From Leptospira sp. WS39.C2 (GTDB lineage: Bacteria > Spirochaetota > Leptospiria > Leptospirales > Leptospiraceae), in NCBI RefSeq assembly GCF_040833965.1, contig NZ_CP162142.1, positions 2,071,001-2,135,000 on the forward strand: DNA of 64,000 nt. The letters run 5' to 3'. Within the stretch, counting starts at the first letter, position 1. Each line of letters starts with the position of its first letter. The position numbers were made by a program, and so were the translations under genes. Shown piece by piece: positions 56,955-64,000 of the stretch. The notes beneath the pieces were generated by a model. The model worked only from the letters and a program-made list of their open reading frames with translations. It ran no database searches and had not been told where the DNA came from.

Positions 56955-57626
56955 TTATCGGGATTTATAAGCGGAGCCGACTAACATCAATTCACGAGAC
57001 CATCTGAAAAATTTATTCTGAGTTCGTACAGGTATGAATGGACTTATCAAAGCACAAAAATAGTTTAAAAACGGATATTTCCAAACAATGGGAAGTTGTC
57101 GGAATATATAAACTCTTGGACTGTCAAAATCACAGATTTTAAAAATGTCCAATAGAGAGATTTTTGTAAATGGGGTTCTATGAGTAAAATCATCAAAATA
57201 AATTTTATAATTTGATTCCCAATCAGGAACTAAACAAATCAAAATTCCCCCGGGTTTTAATACCCTTCTTGCTTCTTTTAAGAAAAAGTCAGGATTCCGC
57301 AAATGCTCTAAGAAACTTTTATTATAGATAACATCAAAGGTATTATCTTTGAATGGTAATTTTTCCTGATCCGCATTACATAAATGGACAGGAATTTCCT
57401 GTGTTGCTAAAAACTTCTTTGCTTCTTTTGAAAGATCGACCCCTACACAATCCAATCCCATTTTTTTAAAATTTAAAAGAAACTCACCTCTACCACAACC
57501 TGGCTCTAGTATTTTTAATCCTGGTTTTAATCCAAACGATTGATAAAGATAAGAAACTAGTTTACTTGGATAATCTGTATATGGATGTGATCCTTCATCA
57601 TAAATAACTCTTAAATAATCTGTCAT
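56955..57626 (-). CDS. Class I SAM-dependent methyltransferase
   Basis: A 223-residue methyltransferase. Motif I is ILEPGCGRGEFLLNF (39-53), motif II GVDLSKEAKKF, then LPFKDNTFDVIYNKSFLEHL and EARRVLKPGGILICLVPDW. The C-terminal segment has aromatic-rich FFRWSRELMLVG. Methylation of a sugar hydroxyl or amino group is likely. The ATG overlaps the VOC gene stop as ATGA, which in turn overlaps the aminotransferase gene the same way, so the three are translationally coupled. Confidence 0.85.
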   Translation of the reverse strand: MTDYLRVIYDEGSHPYTDYPSKLVSYLYQSFGLKPGLKILEPGCGRGEFLLNFKKMGLDCVGVDLSKEAKKFLATQEIPVHLCNADQEKLPFKDNTFDVIYNKSFLEHLRNPDFFLKEARRVLKPGGILICLVPDWESNYKIYFDDFTHRTPFTKISLLDIFKICDFDSPRVYIFRQLPIVWKYPFLNYFCALISPFIPVRTQNKFFRWSRELMLVGSAYKSR

Positions 57627-58057
57627 ACGAGTTCCTCTACTAATTCAAGTAATATCCCATCTATATCATGGCAATATGCAACCTTAACATTTCCAGAGGG
57701 TGATATGGCGGGCTGATTGACCAGATTACCTCCCATTTCAATAATCTGCTTACATGTTTCTTCTATATTATCAACTGTAAATGCTATATGAGAGCAACCG
57801 AGAGTATTGGAAGGTGAATTTACCTTTTCCTTATTCTCTGGATGAGAATGGTATTGAAGTAATTCAATCATAGAACCATCTGGACCATGTAATTTTGCTG
57901 TTTCCACACTTACTGATTGAATACCAACAACAGTATCTATAAATTTCCCTTCTTCAATCTCTCTCTTCCATAATTGAAAACCAAGATTTTCATAGAAGTT
58001 CAAAGACTTACTAAGATTTCTTATGACTAAACCTGTATGCCTAGTTTTTTTGATCAT
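57623..58057 (-). CDS. VOC-superfamily (glyoxalase-like) protein
   Basis: A 144-residue vicinal-oxygen-chelate protein with two beta-alpha-beta3 modules. RHTGLVIRNLSKSLNFYENL gives the first metal His7, SHIAFTVDNIEE the second-module His, and GILLELVEEL a final Glu. GSMIELLQYHSHPENK gives the other candidates. Such proteins act as epimerases, isomerases or lyases on small acids. It is locked between the aminotransferase and a methyltransferase by ATGA overlaps, so it should act in the same pathway; the reaction is unknown. Confidence 0.82.
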   Translation of the reverse strand: MIKKTRHTGLVIRNLSKSLNFYENLGFQLWKREIEEGKFIDTVVGIQSVSVETAKLHGPDGSMIELLQYHSHPENKEKVNSPSNTLGCSHIAFTVDNIEETCKQIIEMGGNLVNQPAISPSGNVKVAYCHDIDGILLELVEELV

Positions 58058-59439
58058 ATAGACTTTTTGATAGCATCATCGATTGCACTAGAGAAGACAT
58101 TTAATCCTTCCAATAAAGCCTCTTCATTAATTGAAAGTGGCGGTGCAAGTTTTATGGATTCACGGCCTGTATGAACAACTATCAAACCTCTTTGCAAACA
58201 ATATTCGGAAATCAAATCGCAAAGGGAAGATAAAGGTTTTCCTTGTTGATCATTAAAAATCACTGCAGCAAGGAGACCAACACCTTGTATGGAACTAATA
58301 AAATTAGAATATTTTGTTCTAATTTTTTGAAGTTCTTCATGAAATTTAAGTCCTAATTTTTCAGAATTAGTTATGTAACCATCTTCAAGTAAAGATTCTA
58401 AATTTGCTTTCCCTGCCGCACAAATCATTGGACTTGCAGAATGCGTAGAACTCATTGAACCAATATCTGGAAGATCCATAACTTCTGCAGATCCTAAAAC
58501 TAGGGATAATGGTAAACTGGAAGCAGCTCCTTTTCCACAACATAAAATATCAGGTTCTACTCCATAATGCATATAACCAAATAATTTTCCAGTACGCCCA
58601 AAACCCGCCTGCATTTCATCAAATGAAACCAGGATATCATTCTTATGCGCGAACTCAACTAATGCTTGTACAAATTCCTTTGGATAAAAAACAGCACCCC
58701 ATCCTTGAAATGTTTCCAACATAAATCCAGAAATGTCAGTTTTTGGATCGATATTTTTTTCTTTACAAAGTGTTTCCAATCCTTTTGTAAAAAACCCTTT
58801 AGGATCGTTAACGGCTTCTTCTCTCCATGGATAAGGAAATGGCAAATGGAAAATATTTGGATCTAGATATCCAATCCATTCCTTCTGACTTGGATTCCAT
58901 CCCATCATTTGAGCACCTAAAGTCCGACCATGCCAATTTCCTTCAAAACAAATGATACCACCCTTTTTTTTGCCTTTTTTATGGCCATGTAATCTCATTA
59001 GTTTTAAAGCACATTCAGTTGCTTCAGTTCCAGCAGATAACAAAAATGCTTTTTCAAATTGTTTTGGTGTATTAGCAATTAAGTATTCTAGATATTCAAT
59101 CCTTTCAATATTCCCATAGGTATAAGTATGTAATAGCGGTTTATCGAGAACTTTTCTTAATGCTTCAACAATCCGTTTGTTTCCATGACCAGCATTCGTT
59201 ACAAAAATAGTACTGCTAAAATCGATCCAAGTGTTTCCCCATTTATCATAAACTTGAAAACCTTCTGCTTTATCCCAAATGATTGGCATTTGACCATGCA
59301 TTGATCGGGATTCCACCTCATACATTTTTTCTAACAATGGGATACTTTCTGGAACTGGTATCTGAGTATTTATTTTACGATACTTTGAATTTACCTTTTC
59401 AACTTCTTGTGGGATATGACTAAATCCATGACCTGCCAT
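58054..59439 (-). CDS. Class III PLP aminotransferase
   Basis: A 461-residue aminotransferase of the glutamate-1-semialdehyde/ornithine type. LLSAGTEATECALKLMR is the phosphate-binding region, CFEGNWHGRTLGAQM follows, SFDEMQAGFGRTGKLF holds the Asp that pairs with the PLP nitrogen, and CCGKGAASSLPLS carries the PLP Lys. In a sugar cluster it probably aminates a keto or aldehyde sugar, as class III enzymes sometimes do beside NeuB genes. ATG start, directly after the cytidylyltransferase stop. Confidence 0.87.
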   Translation of the reverse strand: MAGHGFSHIPQEVEKVNSKYRKINTQIPVPESIPLLEKMYEVESRSMHGQMPIIWDKAEGFQVYDKWGNTWIDFSSTIFVTNAGHGNKRIVEALRKVLDKPLLHTYTYGNIERIEYLEYLIANTPKQFEKAFLLSAGTEATECALKLMRLHGHKKGKKKGGIICFEGNWHGRTLGAQMMGWNPSQKEWIGYLDPNIFHLPFPYPWREEAVNDPKGFFTKGLETLCKEKNIDPKTDISGFMLETFQGWGAVFYPKEFVQALVEFAHKNDILVSFDEMQAGFGRTGKLFGYMHYGVEPDILCCGKGAASSLPLSLVLGSAEVMDLPDIGSMSSTHSASPMICAAGKANLESLLEDGYITNSEKLGLKFHEELQKIRTKYSNFISSIQGVGLLAAVIFNDQQGKPLSSLCDLISEYCLQRGLIVVHTGRESIKLAPPLSINEEALLEGLNVFSSAIDDAIKKSI

Positions 59440-60183
59440 TTATTTACTCTCCAATTGATTCAAATATTCTAATAATGGGGAACCGTATTTCTTAATTTGG
59501 AATTCAAGTATATCTAACTCTTCAGGTGAATCTACTTCAGTACAAGCTGGAGAAACATAACCTATTACTTTATTTCCATGAAACAAATTTGTGCCTAAGA
59601 CAAAGGAACTTCTTACTACATCCACATAACCATCTGGAATGAAAACATCTGGATATGATTGCCTAGGCAAATTAAACCTATCCAGTGAGGTTTCTTCAGT
59701 AGTCAATGCAGTAAGATAACCACTTTCATTCTTTCTAAACCATTTAAATGGTGATTCAGAACAAATATGAGCAGAACGTAAAGCCGTGGCACTAACATCC
59801 AATTCTATTATTTTTAATGCTTCATCAATGTGTTTTGGATCTCGTAAGGGTGTCGTTGGTCTGAGATGTACCCAAAATTCGGGTACTTTATTTTCTTTCT
59901 CTTTTATCCATTGCATGGCATGGAGCATAAAGTCCCTATCTGTTGAAGTATCGGTTGAATATTCGAAAGGACGTAGGAAAGGAACTTCTGCACCATATCT
60001 TTTCGCAATCTCTGCATATTCTTCTGAGTCTGTGGATACAATTGTTCGACTTACAGATTTAGACAAAACTCCAGCAGCAATACTATAGGCAATAAGTGGA
60101 TGCCCACTCAATTTAGCTAAATTTTTATCTTTTATACTTTTTGATCCACTTCTTGCAGGGATGATTGCAATCGTATTACTCAT
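59440..60183 (-). CDS. Acylneuraminate cytidylyltransferase-like protein (NeuA/PseF/LegF type)
   Basis: A 247-residue CMP-sugar synthetase. IAIIPARSGSKSIKDKNLAK (residues 5-24) is the complete CTP-binding loop, STDSEEYAEIA follows, and EFWVHLRPTTPLRDPKHID and DVFIPDGYVDVVR are conserved. It should activate the NeuB product with CMP. I use ATG at 60183 (protein MSNTIAI), five bases after the TIM-barrel stop; a TTG at 60216 would overlap that gene. The paralogue at 52341 is very different. The exact acid sugar is not readable. Confidence 0.88.
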   Translation of the reverse strand: MSNTIAIIPARSGSKSIKDKNLAKLSGHPLIAYSIAAGVLSKSVSRTIVSTDSEEYAEIAKRYGAEVPFLRPFEYSTDTSTDRDFMLHAMQWIKEKENKVPEFWVHLRPTTPLRDPKHIDEALKIIELDVSATALRSAHICSESPFKWFRKNESGYLTALTTEETSLDRFNLPRQSYPDVFIPDGYVDVVRSSFVLGTNLFHGNKVIGYVSPACTEVDSPEELDILEFQIKKYGSPLLEYLNQLESK

Positions 60184-60188
60184 ATATT

Positions 60189-61013
60189 TTAATTTAAAAA
60201 ATTCCTTCTTACCCAATCTAATTGACGTTTAAATATCTCTAATCCTTCATCATCTCGATAAGCTTGCATAATGAAAGGACCCTCATAATGGAGTTGTTGT
60301 ATCTGATTTACAACCTTCTGAAATTGTGCATCCCCTGTTCCCAATTCGACGGATCCTGAATTTCTTTTTCTGTCTTTGATATGAATATCACTAATATATT
60401 TTCCATACATATTAAATTCCTCATCTGGATCAAATCCTAACGAGGCACTATTCCCAATATCATAGTTTACTTTTACGGACCGAGAATCAAACATCCTTAT
60501 GACTTCTAAAAAATCACTAGGACCCAAATCAGTTTCTAAAGACAAATTAATATTTACGTTTTCAGCTTCTTTTACCAGTGGAGACAAACTTTCAAAAAAT
60601 TTCTTTTTGTCTATCTCTGATTTTAAGGAAGATTGGTCTACACATGGAATTACAATATCTTTAACTCCAAGTTTTTTCCCTTGGCGTAATAATTCTAACA
60701 AAACTTTCTGACTCTCTTTCGCAATTGCAAAATCTTCAGAATGGAAAGGTGCTTCCATAAAATAATCAGCGCAAATCGAAAGAACTTTCACACCTGTTTC
60801 ATTCATTTGGTTTTGTATCTGAACGATTCCAGAATCAGTTACTAATGGATTTTTTTCAAAATCGTTATAATCGAGGATGAATTCAATACAATCAAGACCC
60901 AAGGATTTAGCGATTGGAAACTCATCTAGCCAATAATCAACTGGATGCGCTTGGTACCTTCCCTTGTATTTCGGGAGTAATCTCCCTTGCATAACTCCTA
61001 AAGGATTTTTCAT
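60189..61013 (-). CDS. Sugar phosphate isomerase/epimerase-like TIM barrel
   Basis: A 274-residue xylose-isomerase-like barrel. The N-terminus NPLGVMQGRLLPKYKGRYQ is typical of a subgroup found in glycan clusters. Expected metal ligands are Glu in LSLETDLG, Asp in VNYDIGNSAS and His in DIHIKDRK. The last strand reads FIMQAYRDDE, so Gln seems to stand where the fourth ligand Glu often is. It may isomerise or epimerise an early sugar intermediate. ATG start, three bases after the methyltransferase stop. Confidence 0.83.
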   Translation of the reverse strand: MKNPLGVMQGRLLPKYKGRYQAHPVDYWLDEFPIAKSLGLDCIEFILDYNDFEKNPLVTDSGIVQIQNQMNETGVKVLSICADYFMEAPFHSEDFAIAKESQKVLLELLRQGKKLGVKDIVIPCVDQSSLKSEIDKKKFFESLSPLVKEAENVNINLSLETDLGPSDFLEVIRMFDSRSVKVNYDIGNSASLGFDPDEEFNMYGKYISDIHIKDRKRNSGSVELGTGDAQFQKVVNQIQQLHYEGPFIMQAYRDDEGLEIFKRQLDWVRRNFLN

Positions 61014-61016
61014 GAC

Positions 61017-61889
61017 TTATTCCTTATTTAATGATACGGACGCTATGAGTGTATCCGTAAGACCATTCGCAGCCAAAACTGCCTCATAATTTTTTTCTAA
61101 TTCTACAGAATTCAATTGGTTCCAAATCTTATGCCCACCTGGTTTCCCTTTTGTTAACCAGTACAAATGATTGGAAAGAGGATAACGCTGAATGTGTTTG
61201 ATCCAATTTAGTTTTAAATTTGTGCGTTTTATCAGTGCATCTAAGGTGTTTGCATTAAAAAGGAATAAATGCTGACTCCAATAGGTAAATTCAGAAAAAG
61301 CTTTATTCTCATACAAGGTCAACAGAACATCATTTGCACTTGGAACCTCTATAATCAATTCTCCATTCTGATTCAATAGTTTTGAGAGAGATTTGATGAT
61401 ACTCACTGGATCGGAGAGATGTTCTACTACATGAAATGCAGTGATTAAATCAAAAGTTTTCTTTTTACTGATGAGCTCTGCTAAATCAGTAGATACATCT
61501 AAGCTATTTTCAATAAAATGTTTTTGCAAACGTGTTTCTAATTCAATGCCAGAAACTGACTTCGAAATTGTTTTTGCTTTTAGTAAAAAACCACCGACTC
61601 CACATCCAAAATCTAATATCGTTCGGTTGGTTAATTTATCTTTCAAAAACTGAAATCGTCTTTCGTCATCTTTTTCTGTTTCTTTCAACCATTCTGGTAT
61701 TTCAGGTAGATCATTTCCATGCATACCAGAATCTTTGTAATGCTCTTGATCAATATGATCAAAAGAAGACAAAAATACTAAACCACAGTTTTCACATTCT
61801 TTAATTTCAAGATTACTATTATCTCTAACTTTACCTGGTCGATTGAGAAAAGAATTTGAATTACATAAATAACAATGTGTTAGTTTCAT
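61017..61889 (-). CDS. SAM-dependent methyltransferase with N-terminal zinc ribbon
   Basis: A 290-residue enzyme. A zinc-binding module uses Cys6, Cys9, Cys32 and Cys35 (CYLC and CENC). The SAM domain begins TILDFGCGVGGFLLKA, followed by FDLITAFHVVEHLSDP. This domain order is seen in sugar C- and O-methyltransferases and related proteins of glycan clusters. ATG start in an ATGA overlap with the GmhA-like gene upstream. The substrate is unknown. Confidence 0.85.
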   Translation of the reverse strand: MKLTHCYLCNSNSFLNRPGKVRDNSNLEIKECENCGLVFLSSFDHIDQEHYKDSGMHGNDLPEIPEWLKETEKDDERRFQFLKDKLTNRTILDFGCGVGGFLLKAKTISKSVSGIELETRLQKHFIENSLDVSTDLAELISKKKTFDLITAFHVVEHLSDPVSIIKSLSKLLNQNGELIIEVPSANDVLLTLYENKAFSEFTYWSQHLFLFNANTLDALIKRTNLKLNWIKHIQRYPLSNHLYWLTKGKPGGHKIWNQLNSVELEKNYEAVLAANGLTDTLIASVSLNKE

Positions 61890-62464
61890 TTTTTGAAGTA
61901 TCGATCCTCAACTAATCCACAAATAATATGTCCAATCATAATATGACATTCTTGGATTCGTTCTGTCCTTGTCGATGGAACACAAATACAAGGGACTTGT
62001 CCTTTTAACTTACCACCTGTATTTCCAGTAAGGGCAACTATATGTAAGTTCAGACTTTTTGCTGTTTCAATCGTCGCCAGTATATTTTGACTATTACCGC
62101 TTGTACTAATTGGAATGTATACATCTCCACTTCGAGATATAGCTTTTAATTCTCTTACAAATATTTGATCGTATCCATAATCATTTCCAATGGCTGTCGT
62201 TGACGAGCTATTGGTTCCCAATGCAATTGATGCAAGAGGTTCGCGATCAAATTGAAGACGAGATATAAATTCCGCTGCTAGGTGTTGAGAGTCGGCAAAA
62301 CTCCCACCATTCCCCGCAAAAATTACTTTTCCACCTGATTGTAAGGATTTTAAACAATGGTTGGCAAGTTCATCAATTTGTGCCAAAATTACTTCTGAAT
62401 CCAAAATTTCTTTTTTAACATCAATCGATGCTTGGATGACATTCCTGATTGTTTCAAAAGACAT
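61886..62464 (-). CDS. gmhA: Phosphoheptose isomerase-like SIS-domain protein
   Basis: A 192-residue SIS-domain protein, the exact usual GmhA length. VIFAGNGGSFADSQHLAAEF, TAIGNDYGYDQIF, ISTSGNSQN and RIQECHIMIGHI match sedoheptulose-7-phosphate isomerase. I start at ATG 62464, which overlaps the NeuB stop as TAATG; a frame open to 62500 would run into NeuB coding sequence. It could feed heptose to hldD-type ADP-heptose or serve a local sugar. Because it is coupled to NeuB, a role in nonulosonate synthesis is worth considering. Confidence 0.87.
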   Translation of the reverse strand: MSFETIRNVIQASIDVKKEILDSEVILAQIDELANHCLKSLQSGGKVIFAGNGGSFADSQHLAAEFISRLQFDREPLASIALGTNSSSTTAIGNDYGYDQIFVRELKAISRSGDVYIPISTSGNSQNILATIETAKSLNLHIVALTGNTGGKLKGQVPCICVPSTRTERIQECHIMIGHIICGLVEDRYFKK

Positions 62465-64000
62465 TAAAGAATTCCTTCTAATTTTTCCAGGGCGATCCAA
62501 AACCCTTCTCCACCATTTTTATGACCTTGCCAAATTTCAGGAATGAACCAAGCATTTGGTGCGTGTTTTGCGAAAATTTTCCCAAGGCGGTTAAAATCAA
62601 TATCTCCCTCTCCCACTTGTAAACCCTCACCATTGAGTCCTTTTGCATCTCCCATATGGATGTGCGCAGTAAATGGCGCGATCCTTTCAGAAAAATCATA
62701 AAAGTCATACCCAAAGTGATTGCAGGTTAACATTGTATGAGATACATCATAACACATTCTTAAGTTTAGTTTTTTACACCATTCTTCAATTTCAGCAATA
62801 TGAACAAAAATATTTTGGTATCTTTGTCCTCCAAAATGCCATGGAAATGGTGCCATTGTTTGTGGGATTAATTCAACCCCTTCCAAATCTAATGATTTCA
62901 AACTTTCACCAAAACGTTCATAATAAGAAGGTAATATCTCTTTTGGTAAATTCCCATCCATGGAAATTCCGCCAATGTTTGCTACTATGAATGGCTTTTT
63001 TGTTTTTGGAAAAAATTTCTTAAGTGAGCGAGTGATATCAATCACCCTTTGGGTTTCTTTTAGGGAAATTTTTCTATAACTTTCATCTGGAGTAGCCAAA
63101 TCCATAAGATGGCTTCCTTCAAATAACTCCGGAGCATGTATCACAAATTCACATTCATAAGTGCCTTTCAAATATTGATTTGGATCCAACTCCATATCTG
63201 AGTAGGAAAGATGAAATTCAAATAAATCAGGTTTTACCCGTTGGTAATATTCTTGAAAATCATGGTATCTGACAGGAACACCCCAAGGATGCGTAAACTT
63301 ATATTGTCTTGGTTCAATTCTTTTTTCAGATAGATCGGATGGGAAAAAATAATCCTCAACATCCATATCTCGTTGCATCTTTTTTCCAATTAAATCATAC
63401 ATTTTCTGAGGTGAAAGTCCTTGGCCGGGACTCAAAACCTTTACCATATCTTTCGTAATGATCGCTCCTTTTGAAATTGGAACAGCCGCAACACAACTTT
63501 TAGAAAGATTTTCTCGATTGATCATCTCCCCTTGGCTAACCTTTCTTTCGTATTGACTAGTTCCAGTCGCTAATTCTATTTCACGAATTCCAGATACAAG
63601 TGTTTTGAATTCTTTCATTTCCAAACTTGCAGCATGATCAGGTCCTTCCATCGTTCTATCTAATGTTAGATGGCGCTCGACAACCATAGCACCTAGAGCA
63701 ACGGAGGCAAGAGTAACATTGATTCCTCGCTCATGACCCGAATAACCGATGTAGTTATGAAATTCCCGTAATTGATTCATCCATTTCAAATTTATATCAT
63801 GAAGAGGTGCAGGATACGTGCTATTACAATGTAAAAATACAAATTCAGAGTTCGCTTTTGTTAGATAATCGCGTGTAAACAATATCTCCTGCGTTTGGCT
63901 CATTCCAGTAGATAAAATTAATGGTTTTTTAGTTTCAATAAGCCTATCAAGTAGTTTCACATTAGTTAAATCAGCAGAAGCAACCTTATATGCAGGAACA
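62464..64000 (-). CDS. neuB: NeuB-type synthase with SAF domain fused to a TIM-barrel isomerase domain (5' end outside window)
   Basis: Partial: the frame is open at 64000, upstream of a GTG at 63960 (residues VPAYKVASADLTNVKLLDR precede and span it), so the true start lies beyond. NeuB enzymes join phosphoenolpyruvate to an amino or keto sugar. Visible NeuB marks are HCNSTYPAP, GYSGHE and VERHLTLDRTMEGPDHAASL, followed by an SAF domain near 63500-63350 (AAVPISKGAIITKDM). From about 63300 a second domain of about 280 residues begins, a xylose-isomerase-like barrel with GVELIPQ, YDVSHTM, HIHMGD and PEIWQGH as metal-ligand candidates. Standard NeuB ends after SAF, so this is a fusion. Confidence 0.88.
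   Translation of the reverse strand, partial: VPAYKVASADLTNVKLLDRLIETKKPLILSTGMSQTQEILFTRDYLTKANSEFVFLHCNSTYPAPLHDINLKWMNQLREFHNYIGYSGHERGINVTLASVALGAMVVERHLTLDRTMEGPDHAASLEMKEFKTLVSGIREIELATGTSQYERKVSQGEMINRENLSKSCVAAVPISKGAIITKDMVKVLSPGQGLSPQKMYDLIGKKMQRDMDVEDYFFPSDLSEKRIEPRQYKFTHPWGVPVRYHDFQEYYQRVKPDLFEFHLSYSDMELDPNQYLKGTYECEFVIHAPELFEGSHLMDLATPDESYRKISLKETQRVIDITRSLKKFFPKTKKPFIVANIGGISMDGNLPKEILPSYYERFGESLKSLDLEGVELIPQTMAPFPWHFGGQRYQNIFVHIAEIEEWCKKLNLRMCYDVSHTMLTCNHFGYDFYDFSERIAPFTAHIHMGDAKGLNGEGLQVGEGDIDFNRLGKIFAKHAPNAWFIPEIWQGHKNGGEGFWIALEKLEGIL

Noticed and set aside
61532..61804. A 90-residue plus-strand frame
   Set aside because: Shadow of the zinc-ribbon methyltransferase on the minus strand; no coding signature.
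62465..62500. N-terminal extension of the GmhA-like protein
   Set aside because: The GmhA family begins at MSFETIRN; the ATG at 62464 forms a neat TAATG overlap with the NeuB stop.
63960..63960. GTG at 63960 as the start of the NeuB gene
   Set aside because: The frame continues upstream to the window edge with NeuB-like residues (VPAYKVASADLTN), so the gene begins outside the window.
12510..64000. CRISPR array, insertion sequence or phage remnant
   Set aside because: I saw no regularly spaced repeats, transposase motifs or phage genes; the short inverted repeats present are single hairpins.

Overview
The window looks like chromosomal DNA of a spirochaete of the genus Leptospira. The evidence is the RpoB sequence with its spirochaete-type rifampicin region, a LIC12162-family protein (a family named from L. 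interrogans), and a very large surface-polysaccharide locus near hldD. Gene content alone does not fix the species; a saprophytic or intermediate-clade strain is my guess. No stretch over 300 bases lacks a gene. I saw no insertion sequence, phage gene, CRISPR array, rRNA or replication origin.

Region 1 (1-5870, minus strand) is the classic transcription/translation operon. In transcript order it runs tRNA-Thr(GGU), tRNA-Trp(CCA), secE, nusG, rplK, rplA, rplJ, rplL, a hairpin with a T-run that may be an attenuator, then rpoB, which leaves the window at its 3' end. Region 2 (6003-12490) is a mixed housekeeping stretch: a stand-alone GHKL-type ATPase-like protein, a FabG-like reductase, a small ArsR-type regulator, hldD (heptose epimerase), a UbiD-family decarboxylase and an App1-type phosphatase-like protein.

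Region 3 (12510-48632) is visibly more AT-rich and is an O-antigen/surface-glycan assembly locus. Nearly all of it is on the minus strand with many 1-17 base overlaps; the exceptions are two plus-strand genes at 14089-17195. It holds seven GT2 and four GT4-like glycosyltransferases, a Wzy/WaaL-like polymerase or ligase, UDP-galactopyranose mutase, several GT-C-like membrane proteins, two OafA-like acyltransferases and an AlgI/AlgJ-type acyl-transfer pair. Four of the membrane proteins form a paralogous set with a D-x3-K motif. A perosamine-type amino-sugar module (DegT/RfbE-like aminotransferase, methyltransferase, cupin) lies at 41.6-43.9 kb. It is followed upstream by a GT2, a RmlD-like reductase, the LIC12162-family protein and a DUF115 protein.

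Region 4 (48793-64000) is almost purely sugar-synthesis enzymes. It has a NeuB-type synthase fused to a second TIM-barrel domain, a GmhA-like isomerase, two different NeuA-like cytidylyltransferases, two stand-alone xylose-isomerase-like TIM barrels, a class III aminotransferase, a VOC protein, three SDRs, an NAD epimerase, a HAD phosphatase, a 6-phosphogluconolactonase, a radical SAM/SPASM protein and three methyltransferases. NeuC and the usual legionaminate/pseudaminate set are not visible here. My best candidate for an undescribed system is therefore an unusual CMP-activated nonulosonate (sialic-acid-like) pathway. No Wzx flippase or Wzm/Wzt transporter is in the window, so the locus probably continues beyond it.
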